In this document: positions 6,452-12,253 of the stretch, piece after piece
Numbering within the stretch: position 1 is the first letter of the stretch
Layout of the letters: each line of letters opens with the position of its first letter
NCBI GenBank assembly: GCA_002362155.1
Contig: DETN01000173.1
Location: 1-12,253 of the forward strand
DNA: 12,253 nt
Source of the DNA: Lachnospiraceae bacterium UBA3287
Lineage (GTDB): Bacteria; Bacillota; Clostridia; Lachnospirales; Lachnospiraceae
Direction of reading: 5' to 3'
Made by a program: the position numbers and the translations under genes
The notes under the pieces: generated by a model
The model's database searches: none
Seen by the model: the letters and a program-made list of their open reading frames with translations, nothing else
Told to the model about the DNA's origin: nothing

Positions 6452-7174
6452 ATGCACTACGTCATATCTGACATCCACGGCTGTCTGGAGGAATATCTTG
6501 ACCTGATCGCTGCCATAGATCCCGGAGAGGAGGACACTGTCTATATCCTGGGGGACGTCTGCGACAAGGGGCCCTACCCATTGAGAGTCCTGCAGGATAT
6601 GATGAAAAGGCCCGGCATAAGACCGGTCATGGGAAACCATGACTATACCGCCCTGAAGAACCTGCGGAATCTGGGGGAGGCGGTGGACAGGCCCGACTTC
6701 AGGAAGGCCCTGCCAAAGGAAGAGCGTCTGGACTTTGCCTACTGGTACAAGGACGGAGGCTACACCACCTTCGACGAATACAGAGAGCTCTCTCCAGAAG
6801 AGAGGGAGGCTGCACTGTCCTACATGGAGACCTTTTCCGCCTTCGAGAGGGTGGAGGCCGGAAAAAAGACCTTTGTCCTGGTCCACGCCGGGATCAGGGG
6901 CTATAAGGAGGGCATGGATCTGAAGGAGGTCCCCGCATCGGACCTGATCTTTTACAGGACCGATTATGACAGGCCCCTGTTCGAAGATCCGGACACGGTC
7001 CTTGTCACCGGCCATACCCCCACCTTTCTGATCCGGCCGGACAGGCAGTCCCTCATTTATGAGGCCCCGGGCCACATAGCCCTGGACTGCGGCTGCGTCT
7101 ACGGAGGAAAACTGGCGGCCCTGTGCCTGGAAACAGGCAGGGTCTACTACGCCGGGCACTCAGACAGGATCTGA
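6452..7174 (+). CDS. Metallophosphoesterase (calcineurin-like, PPP/ApaH-type)
   Basis: This is a predicted cytoplasmic metal-dependent phosphatase, 240 aa. The motifs of the calcineurin-like fold occur in order: SDIHG (6-10, ligands D7 and H9), GDVCDKG (34-40, D35), GNHD (61-64, N62-H63), LVHAGI (143-148, H145) and TGHTP (187-191, H188). The second motif normally reads GDxxDRG; here Lys39 replaces the phosphate-contacting Arg, a conservative change. Relatives include Ser/Thr protein phosphatases and symmetrical Ap4A hydrolases, and the sequence does not choose between them. Its ATG directly follows the dxs stop, with GGAGG inside the dxs end, so its translation is probably coupled to dxs. A role in isoprenoid metabolism would be inference from position only. 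Confidence 0.88.
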   Translation: MHYVISDIHGCLEEYLDLIAAIDPGEEDTVYILGDVCDKGPYPLRVLQDMMKRPGIRPVMGNHDYTALKNLRNLGEAVDRPDFRKALPKEERLDFAYWYKDGGYTTFDEYRELSPEEREAALSYMETFSAFERVEAGKKTFVLVHAGIRGYKEGMDLKEVPASDLIFYRTDYDRPLFEDPDTVLVTGHTPTFLIRPDRQSLIYEAPGHIALDCGCVYGGKLAALCLETGRVYYAGHSDRI

Positions 7175-7188
7175 GGCTCGGCCTTTTT
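7174..7188 (+). terminator. Weak intrinsic terminator after the dxr-dxs-phosphatase operon
   Basis: AGGC-TCG-GCCT forms a 4-bp stem, plus a possible G-T wobble pair, followed directly by a run of five T's. It overlaps the last base of the phosphatase stop codon. The stem is short, so termination may be inefficient and some transcripts could enter the downstream leader. Confidence 0.35.
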
Positions 7189-7244
7189 CTTATTACCGCG
7201 CTTTTCTGTATGCAATCCTGAACAAATTTTTAACAGGCCCTGTA

Positions 7245-7273
7245 TTGCCAAAAGGAGCCTGCAATGCCATAAT
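7245..7273 (+). promoter_or_regulatory. Strong extended -10 promoter upstream of the peptide-transporter operon
   Basis: TTGCCA (7245-7250, five of six matches to TTGACA), a 17-bp spacer and CATAAT (7268-7273, five of six matches to TATAAT) form the best promoter in the window. TGC directly precedes the -10, adding an extended -10. Transcription would start near 7280, leaving a leader of about 245 nt before the binding-protein gene. Confidence 0.6.
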
Positions 7274-7325
7274 AAACATGCGCTATATTTGGGCCGGACC
7301 CGAAACAGCAGCAGGAGGAGACAGC

Positions 7326-7382
7326 GTGGCTGATATCTCCGCATATCTGTATTTCTGTGCTTTCCCACTGAAACGTATTTAA
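7326..7382 (+). CDS. Possible 18-codon leader peptide upstream of the transporter
   Basis: A GTG at 7326 is preceded by AGGAGG (7313-7318) at 7-bp spacing, one of the best ribosome binding sites in the window, and the frame closes at TAA (7380-7382). The product would be MADISAYLYFCAFPLKRI. It has four aromatic residues within seven positions (Y7, Y9, F10, F13) and a basic end. The frame is also open upstream to an ATG at 7278, but that codon falls at or before the predicted transcript start and has no RBS. It lies between the promoter and the terminator of the leader. It could be a sensing leader peptide or a small hydrophobic signal peptide; a chance ORF cannot be excluded. Confidence 0.35.
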   Translation: MADISAYLYFCAFPLKRI

Positions 7383-7399
7383 TACATCGGAACTTTCAT

Positions 7400-7444
7400 A
7401 CTTTGTCCATTCTCCCTGACAGGGGGACTGTACAGAGTTTTTTT
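7400..7444 (+). terminator. Strong intrinsic terminator in the transporter leader
   Basis: ACTTTGT (7400-7406) pairs with ACAGAGT (7432-7438) and TCTCCCT (7411-7417) pairs with AGGGGGA (7421-7427) around a GAC loop. Two further pairs form in the 4x4 element between the stems. Each outer and inner stem includes one G-T wobble. Seven T's (7438-7444) follow. It ends 80 bp before the binding-protein ATG, so it would stop transcripts from the promoter at 7245 unless antiterminated. Confidence 0.65.
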
Positions 7445-7491
7445 GGTGTTCTGAAAACGATCCGGGAGAAAGACGGAAAAGAATATTTTTG

Positions 7492-7512
7492 TGCCGGGCT
7501 TTATGGCCGGCA
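7492..7512 (+). other. Hairpin abutting the RBS of the binding-protein gene
   Basis: TGCCGG (7492-7497) and CCGGCA (7507-7512) form a 6-bp stem with a 9-nt loop. The stem ends where the AGAAAGGA ribosome binding site begins. It could stabilise the mRNA 5' end after processing or modulate ribosome access. I found no convincing promoter between 7445 and 7524. Confidence 0.3.
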
Positions 7513-7524
7513 GAAAGGAAGAAA

Positions 7525-9024
7525 ATGAAAAAGAAGATCCTTGCAATGCTTATTACGGCGGTGATGGCTGTATCCCTGGCGGCCTGCGGAGGCGGCGAAG
7601 GGAGCGGCACTGAGTCCGACAGCTTCATCTACGGCATGGCCGGCGAGATCACGGACTTTGATCCCTTCTCCTCCGGCGGCACGGCCAACTCCAGGTACAT
7701 TACCTTCAACATCTTCGAAGGCCTCGTAAAGGTCTCCACGGACGGTACGGTAAAGCCTGCAGTGGCCCAGAACGTGGATGTGAACGAAGACGCCACCGTT
7801 TATACCTTTACCCTGCGCGACGGTGTCAAGTTCCATAACGGCAGCGAAGTGACCATGGACGACGTCCTTTATTCTGTGCAGAAGGCAGTGGACGCCGGTC
7901 TGGCCGGCTACAATGAGATCGCTTCCTTCGAAGCGGCAGACGAAAAGACTCTGGTGGTCACTCTGAATAAAACAGACGCGGGCTTTCTGGATTATTTCAC
8001 CCAGGCCGTCATTCCCGCAGACTCCGACGACAACGGCGAAATGCTCCTTGCCCCCATCGGCACAGGCCCCTACATGTTCGGCGAATATGAAGTGGCCCAG
8101 CAGGTGACTCTGAAGAAGTTCGACGAGTACTGGGGAGAAGGCGGCAGCATCGACGAGATCGTCGTCAAGTTCCTGTCCGACCAGAACGCCCAGCTGACCA
8201 GCTTCCAGTCCGGCGCCATCGACGGCTTCGGCGGCTACGGCGAAATGGGCGAGCAGATCAATGAAGAGAACGCCACCATTACCCAGACCCTTTCCAACAT
8301 GTCCCAGGTCCTGGCCCTCAACAACGCAGTAGAGCCCTTCGATGACGTGAGAGTCAGACAGGCAGTTGCCCTGGCCGTGGATTCCCACGACGTGCTGGAT
8401 ACCATCAACTATGGCATCGGCCAGGTAGTGGGCTCCCCCGTGCCTCCGGCCCTGACCAAGTATTACATGCCCGAACTGGAAGACCAGTACGCAAAGGACA
8501 ATGATGCGGCCCTTGAACTTTTAAAGGACGCAGGCTATCCCGACGGCTTCTCCTTCACAGTCCGTGTTCCCAGCAACTATCCCGTCCATGTCCACTGCGC
8601 TGAGAAGATCGTCAGCCAGCTGGCCGAGGTGGGTATTGACATGAAGATCGAACAGGTCGACTGGGGCACCTGGCTTGAAAAGGTCTACAAGGGAAGAGAC
8701 TATGAGGCGACCCTGATCTCCGTGGACGGCGCCACCATCTCCCCCACAGCCTTCCTGGCCCGCTACGTCTCCGACAGTAAGAGCAACTTCATGAACTTCA
8801 AATCCGACGTTTATGACGAAGCCTATGCGGAAGCTCTGAGCGCCACCGATGAGGCATCCCAGGTCGAAGCCTTCAAGGCAGTCCAGCAGATCCTGGCGGA
8901 TGAGTGCCCCGGCGTTTTCATCGAAGACATCGGATCTCTGACGGTCTATACCAAGCAGTTCGAAGGCTACAATTCCTATCCTCTGACAGCCATGGATTTC
9001 ACTGCTGTTCACAAAGCCGAATAA
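7525..9024 (+). CDS. Peptide ABC transporter substrate-binding lipoprotein (SBP family 5, DppA/OppA type)
   Basis: This is an extracytoplasmic solute receptor that captures dipeptides, oligopeptides or a similar solute and hands it to the permease pair encoded downstream. It is 499 aa. The N-terminus is a lipoprotein signal: a KKK region, a hydrophobic core, and the lipobox LAAC with Cys21, then a Gly/Ser/Glu-rich linker. The mature part shows family 5 features: ITDFDPF (42-48), NIFEGLV (62-68) and TLRDGVKFHNGSEVTMDDV (96-114), the family's signature region. The start at 7525 is chosen over an in-frame upstream start because AAAGGA is 5-6 bp before it and the signal peptide begins there. A strong terminator follows its stop. 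Substrate identity cannot be read from the sequence. Confidence 0.93.
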   Translation: MKKKILAMLITAVMAVSLAACGGGEGSGTESDSFIYGMAGEITDFDPFSSGGTANSRYITFNIFEGLVKVSTDGTVKPAVAQNVDVNEDATVYTFTLRDGVKFHNGSEVTMDDVLYSVQKAVDAGLAGYNEIASFEAADEKTLVVTLNKTDAGFLDYFTQAVIPADSDDNGEMLLAPIGTGPYMFGEYEVAQQVTLKKFDEYWGEGGSIDEIVVKFLSDQNAQLTSFQSGAIDGFGGYGEMGEQINEENATITQTLSNMSQVLALNNAVEPFDDVRVRQAVALAVDSHDVLDTINYGIGQVVGSPVPPALTKYYMPELEDQYAKDNDAALELLKDAGYPDGFSFTVRVPSNYPVHVHCAEKIVSQLAEVGIDMKIEQVDWGTWLEKVYKGRDYEATLISVDGATISPTAFLARYVSDSKSNFMNFKSDVYDEAYAEALSATDEASQVEAFKAVQQILADECPGVFIEDIGSLTVYTKQFEGYNSYPLTAMDFTAVHKAE

Positions 9025-9032
9025 AAATAAGG

Positions 9033-9066
9033 GGCGCGGATCTGTCCGGCGGATCCGCGCCTTTTT
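9033..9066 (+). terminator. Strong intrinsic terminator between the binding-protein and permease genes
   Basis: GGCGCGGATC (9033-9042) and GATCCGCGCC (9052-9061) form a perfect 10-bp stem with a 9-nt loop, followed by five T's (9062-9066). An A-rich tract lies on the left side, so it may also work on the other strand. I found no clear promoter in the 50 bp before the first permease, so partial readthrough probably gives more binding protein than membrane complex. Confidence 0.85.
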
Positions 9067-9116
9067 CCTCTGCAGACAAAGTTTCCTTATGCCATGCCTT
9101 AAAACGGGAGGCCATC

Positions 9117-10067
9117 GTGAAATATTTCCTTCGCAAAACCCTGATCCTGGTCCTGACCGTCTTTCTGATCTCGGTCTTTACCTTTATTGCATTCCACATC
9201 ATTCCGGGCGATCCCGCCGGTCTGATCCTGGGCACCAACGCCACAGAGGAACAGCTGGAGGCCCTGCGGGAGCAGCTGGGGACCAACCGTCCCCTGTCAG
9301 AGCAGTACAGCAGCTGGATCTCGGGCTTTGTAAAGGGAGATTTCGGCTCCTCCATCCGCTACCGGATGCCGGTCAGCGCGCTTCTGAAGGGAAGACTTCC
9401 GGTGACCCTGGCCCTGGGCCTGATCTCCCTGGCCATCATCCTTCTTCTGGGCATTCCCCTGGGCATCCTGGCCGCCAGAATGCGGGGGACCTGGGTGGAA
9501 AAGGTCATCCATTTCCTGACCATCCTGGGAATCTCCGTGCCCAACTTCTTCCTCTGCATCCTGCTGATGTGGATCTTCGGCATGGTCCTGCACTTCTTCA
9601 CTCCGGGAGAATACATCAGCTATACGAAGAACCTTCCGGGGTTTTTCAGGTCCCTCTTCTGGCCGGCCATTTCCATCGCCATTCCCCAGACGGCCATCCT
9701 GACCAAGTATATCAGGACTGCCATGCTGGAGGAGCTGGGCGAGGACTATGTCCGCACGGCCAGGGGCAAGGGAGCGGGAGAGACCTGGATCCTTTATCTT
9801 CACGTCCTTAAAAATGCCATCGTGGCGGTGGTCCCTCTGATCGGCATGATCGTAGCCAGCGTCCTGTCCGGTTCCATTATCATAGAGCAGGTCTACGGCA
9901 TTCCCGGCATGGGCAAGCTCCTGATCGGAGCCGTTACCTCCCGTGATTTCCCCCTGACCCAGACCCTGGTCATCTATATCACGGTCCTTATTGTTATAAC
10001 CAACTTCCTGGTGGACATCGCGATCCAGCTGATCGATCCCCGTATCCGCTTAAGCGGCAAGTCCTGA
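9117..10067 (+). CDS. Peptide ABC transporter permease, DppB/OppB type
   Basis: This is the first of two membrane subunits that form the import channel of a peptide-type ABC transporter in the cytoplasmic membrane. It is 316 aa. A first helix lies at about 9-29, the DppB-type periplasmic stretch HIIPGDPAGLILG follows (27-39), and about five more helices occur near 98-120, 133-160, 183-200, 236-258 and 283-305. The ATPase-contacting EAA loop is GEDYVRTARGKGAGE (208-222), and EQVYGIPGMGKLL (257-269) is the usual late motif. The GTG at 9117 is chosen because GGGAGG precedes it by 5 bp and the family begins close to the first helix. The next permease starts 16 bp later. Confidence 0.93.
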   Translation: MKYFLRKTLILVLTVFLISVFTFIAFHIIPGDPAGLILGTNATEEQLEALREQLGTNRPLSEQYSSWISGFVKGDFGSSIRYRMPVSALLKGRLPVTLALGLISLAIILLLGIPLGILAARMRGTWVEKVIHFLTILGISVPNFFLCILLMWIFGMVLHFFTPGEYISYTKNLPGFFRSLFWPAISIAIPQTAILTKYIRTAMLEELGEDYVRTARGKGAGETWILYLHVLKNAIVAVVPLIGMIVASVLSGSIIIEQVYGIPGMGKLLIGAVTSRDFPLTQTLVIYITVLIVITNFLVDIAIQLIDPRIRLSGKS

Positions 10068-10083
10068 GAAGGGAGGCCCTGTT

Positions 10084-10881
10084 ATGAGAGACGGAAAAAA
10101 AGAACTGCGGATCGGCCTTGTCCTGACGGGAATCATCCTGGGACTGGCCCTGATCAGCCTTTTTTACACACCCTACGACTACAATGCCATGGACAAGGCG
10201 GCCAGGTCTCTGGCCCCTTCCTTAAAGCACCTTTTCGGAACGGATTCCTACGGAAGGGATATATTCAGCCGGGCCATCTTCGGTTCCCGCTATACCCTTC
10301 TGGTGGCTCTGTCCACTGTGGGTTCCTGTACGGTCATCGCTTCTGTCCTGGGCCTTGTGTCGGGCTATGTGGGAGGCATCCTGGATGAAGTCATCATGCG
10401 GATCATCGACGCCATCAGCTCCTTCCCGGATATCCTGATCGCCCTGATGGTGGTCACGGTCCTGAATCTGGGCCAGTTCACCATCGTGGCGGCCCTCTGC
10501 ATCACCTTCGTGCCCAGCTTTACCAGGATCGTCCGGACCGCCACCCTCCAGTACAAGAACGCGGAGTTCGTAAAGAACCTGAGGGTCTTCGGCGTATCCG
10601 ACATGCGGATCCTTCTGGTCCATATCTTCCCCAACACCTTTCCCCTGCTGCTTTCCACCATCGTCATCGGCCTTTCCAACGCCATCCTGGCGGAAGCGGC
10701 CATGTCCTACCTGGGCCTGGGCATTCAGCCTCCCATTCCCAGCTGGGGCCGCATGCTGCAGGAGGCCCAGACCATCGTCTATACGACGCCCTGGGCGGCC
10801 GTCTGCCCCGGCATTATGATCGTAGTGACCATCGTAGGCCTCAACTGCATCGGCGAAGGCCTGCGCAAGCTCTATCTGTAG
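10084..10881 (+). CDS. Peptide ABC transporter permease, DppC/OppC type
   Basis: This is the second membrane subunit, pairing with the DppB-type protein encoded upstream. It is 265 aa, slightly short for the family because the cytoplasmic N-terminal extension is small. A first helix is at about 10-28, followed by the hallmark HLFGTDSYGRDIFSR (49-63). Further helices lie near 70-98, 112-130, 132-146, 182-205 and 238-255. The EAA-type loop is at about 159-184 (KNLRVFGVSDMRILLVHIFP), and YLGLGIQPPIPSWG (209-222) is the conserved late segment. GGGAGG stands 7 bp before the ATG. Spacing of 16 and 12 bp to its neighbours indicates one operon. Confidence 0.93.
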   Translation: MRDGKKELRIGLVLTGIILGLALISLFYTPYDYNAMDKAARSLAPSLKHLFGTDSYGRDIFSRAIFGSRYTLLVALSTVGSCTVIASVLGLVSGYVGGILDEVIMRIIDAISSFPDILIALMVVTVLNLGQFTIVAALCITFVPSFTRIVRTATLQYKNAEFVKNLRVFGVSDMRILLVHIFPNTFPLLLSTIVIGLSNAILAEAAMSYLGLGIQPPIPSWGRMLQEAQTIVYTTPWAAVCPGIMIVVTIVGLNCIGEGLRKLYL

Positions 10882-10893
10882 AAGGGAGGACCC

Positions 10894-11859
10894 ATGACCG
10901 GAAATATCTTACAGATCAGGGACCTGACTCTGAGCGTTGCAGAAAGGGACGGGTCCATGGCCACGGCAGTGGACCATATCAGCTTCGACGTCCGGGAGGG
11001 CGAGATCCTGGGCATCGTAGGGGAATCGGGATGCGGCAAGTCCCTGACCGTCATGGCCCTGATGGGGCTCCTCAGAGACGACGTAAAGGCCACGGACGGA
11101 CAGATCCTCTTTCAGGGAGAGGACCTTTTGAAGATCAGCCCGAAAAGAAGGCGGGAGATCAGCGGAAAGGATATGTCCATCATCTACCAGGAGCCCATGA
11201 CCAGCCTCAATCCTCTGATGAAGATCGAAAAGCAGGTGGCAGAGCCCCTGAAGCTGCACGGGAAGGTCACAAAGGAGGAAATGCACCAGAAAGCCCTGGA
11301 CCTTCTGACGGAAGTGGGGATCCAGGACCCGGAGGCCTGTCTGAAGGCCTATCCCCACCAGCTCTCCGGCGGCATGCGCCAGCGTGTCATGATCGCCATG
11401 GCCAGCATCTGCTCCCCCAGGATCCTGCTGGCGGACGAGCCCACCACGGCTCTGGACGTGACAACCCAGGCCCATGTGCTGGACCTTTTAAAGAGGATCA
11501 ACCGGGAATACGGGGCCACCATCGTCTTTATTTCCCATGACCTGGGGGTCATCAACCGGATCTGCGACAGGGTCATCGTCATGTACGCGGGAAAGATCGT
11601 GGAGACCGGCACCTGCCGGGATATCCTGGACGCGCCCTGCCACGAATACACCCGGGGCCTGATCCGGTCCATTCCCACCAGAGACCGGAAAGGGGAGGAA
11701 CTGCCCTGCATTCCGGGCAGAGTCCCCTCTGTGGAGGATCCCAGGGAGCCCTGCCCCTTCGCCCCCCGCTGCCAGAGAGCTCTGGAGATCTGCCATAAAG
11801 AAGCTCCGCCCAGCGTCCGGATCGACGAGGATCATACCGCCTGCTGTCATCTCTGCTGA
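10894..11859 (+). CDS. Peptide ABC transporter ATP-binding protein, DppD/OppD type
   Basis: This is a cytoplasmic ATPase subunit that powers uptake together with the second ATPase encoded next. It is 321 aa and complete. It shows Walker A GESGCGKS (43-50), Q-loop Q99, signature LSGGMRQ (157-163), Walker B ILLADEP (177-183) and the switch H215 in ISHDLG. The C-terminal oligopeptide-transporter extension holds CPFAPRC and EIC (C287, C293, C300), then a Cys-rich end (C317, C318, C321). In mycobacterial homologues the corresponding cysteines are reported to hold a [4Fe-4S] cluster; whether this applies here is inference. GGGAGG lies 4 bp before the ATG. Confidence 0.95.
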   Translation: MTGNILQIRDLTLSVAERDGSMATAVDHISFDVREGEILGIVGESGCGKSLTVMALMGLLRDDVKATDGQILFQGEDLLKISPKRRREISGKDMSIIYQEPMTSLNPLMKIEKQVAEPLKLHGKVTKEEMHQKALDLLTEVGIQDPEACLKAYPHQLSGGMRQRVMIAMASICSPRILLADEPTTALDVTTQAHVLDLLKRINREYGATIVFISHDLGVINRICDRVIVMYAGKIVETGTCRDILDAPCHEYTRGLIRSIPTRDRKGEELPCIPGRVPSVEDPREPCPFAPRCQRALEICHKEAPPSVRIDEDHTACCHLC

Positions 11860-11876
11860 CAGAGAAGGATGAACAT

Positions 11877-12253
11877 ATGGATAAAAAACACAATGCATCC
11901 GGGGATATCCTGCGGGTGGAACATGTAAACAACTATTATTCAAAGGGAGGACTGGGGATCCTGAAAAAGGCCGAAAGGAACCAGGTCCTGCACGATGTGA
12001 GCCTGACCATAGGAAACGATGAGTTCTTCGGTCTGGTAGGGGAGTCGGGCTGCGGCAAGTCCACCCTGGCCAACGCCATCCTGGGCCTGATCCCCTTCGA
12101 GGGGACCATTGAGGTGGCGGGACACCGCCATAAAGATACGGACCGGAAGGAATTCACCAGGCATATCCAGGCTGTTTTTCAGGACCCCTTAAGCGCCCTG
12201 AATCCCAGAAAGACCATAGGAGAGACCATGCGGGAGCCCCTCAGGGCCCACGA
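11877..12253 (+). CDS. Peptide ABC transporter ATP-binding protein, DppF/OppF type (cut by right window edge)
   Basis: This is the second ATPase of the importer; the visible part is 125 residues. It starts with a short tail, then the first strand ILRVEHVNNYYS, then an insert with GILKKAER as seen in DppF/OppF proteins. Walker A is GESGCGKS (55-62), and the Q-loop is in AVFQDPLSALNPR (Q102). The signature motif, Walker B and the C-terminus lie beyond the window. The ATG at 11877 is chosen because AAGGA sits 7 bp upstream; an ATG at 11869 is in another frame. It follows the first ATPase by 17 bp, completing the A-B-C-D-F order of dpp-like operons. Confidence 0.93.
   Translation, partial: MDKKHNASGDILRVEHVNNYYSKGGLGILKKAERNQVLHDVSLTIGNDEFFGLVGESGCGKSTLANAILGLIPFEGTIEVAGHRHKDTDRKEFTRHIQAVFQDPLSALNPRKTIGETMREPLRAH

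Larger units (their letters stand above)
7280..7444 (+). ncRNA. Structured leader RNA of the transporter operon, candidate attenuator
   Basis: From the predicted start near 7280 to the T run at 7444 the RNA would be about 165 nt. In order it can form a bulged hairpin with GGG (7291-7293) and CCC (7299-7301); a hairpin with GGAGA/TCTCC (7317-7321/7336-7340) and CAGC/GCTG (7322-7325/7329-7332) that displays a GTG start codon in its loop; a short ORF; and an intrinsic terminator. The TCTCC at 7336-7340 recurs in the terminator's left arm (7411-7415), so GGAGA has two possible partners. I cannot assign it to a known riboswitch or T-box class. It could be a cis-acting attenuator or an independent small RNA. 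Confidence 0.4.

Noticed and set aside
4514..7159. An 881-codon open frame on the minus strand
   Set aside because: It lies exactly antisense to dxs and the phosphatase, both certain by motif. Its translation has no recognisable domain; it follows from the GC-rich codon bias of the sense genes.
7194..7200. ACCGCG, resembling the end of the T-box motif, near a T run
   Set aside because: The preceding AGGGTGG part and Stem I features are absent, and the T run lies before the motif instead of after it.
7250..7272. AAAAGGAG followed by ATG-CCA-TAA, a two-codon ORF
   Set aside because: It lies in the spacer and -10 of the promoter at 7245-7273, upstream of the predicted transcription start, so it would not be in the mRNA from that promoter.
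8904..9116. Longer N-terminus for the first permease
   Set aside because: The extension would overlap the binding-protein gene and the terminator. The GTG at 9117 has GGGAGG and starts directly before the first helix.

Overview
The window looks like chromosomal DNA from a GC-rich member of the Clostridia (Firmicutes), most likely Lachnospiraceae or a close relative. This is inferred from a DUF4317 protein (a family I know from clostridia), a clostridial-type DinB, strong AGAAAGGA/GGGAGG ribosome binding sites, Arg codons rich in AGG/AGA, and GC-rich genes separated by AT-rich gaps. I see no phage, transposon, CRISPR, tRNA or rRNA.

Layout: (1) 1-320, minus: the N-terminal part of a nitroreductase-family gene, cut by the left edge. 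(2) 517-1686, minus: a full-length DUF4317 protein. A +1-frame open stretch runs past its stop. (3) 1687-1790: a compact divergent promoter region. Its 14-bp inverted repeat overlaps the DUF4317 -35 box, and an extended -10 for dinB sits so close to the dinB ATG that the mRNA may be leaderless. (4) 1791-3206, plus: dinB (DNA polymerase IV) with a long Pro-rich tail. (5) 3391-7174, plus: dxr, dxs and a metallophosphoesterase in a tight cluster (gaps of 13 and 0 bp). It unites the first two MEP isoprenoid enzymes behind a 184-bp leader holding a TATGA tandem repeat and GC-rich hairpins. (6) 7525-12253, plus: a five-gene dipeptide/oligopeptide ABC importer in the order binding protein, permease, permease, ATPase, ATPase. 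The last gene is cut by the right edge.

The most interesting region is 7240-7524, upstream of the importer. It holds a near-consensus extended -10 promoter (TTGCCA-N17-CATAAT), a hairpin with a GTG start codon in its loop, a short SD-led ORF rich in aromatic residues, and a strong intrinsic terminator, all before the binding-protein gene. I saw no convincing second promoter after that terminator. This suggests transcription attenuation of the importer operon, or else a separate small RNA/peptide gene. A second strong terminator lies between the binding-protein and permease genes and probably sets their expression ratio.

How the parts work together: DXS makes 1-deoxy-D-xylulose 5-phosphate from pyruvate and glyceraldehyde 3-phosphate, and DXR converts it to MEP. 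The phosphatase is probably co-transcribed, but its substrate is unknown. The ABC genes form one lipoprotein-dependent peptide importer. DinB is an error-prone repair polymerase and shows no functional link to its neighbours.
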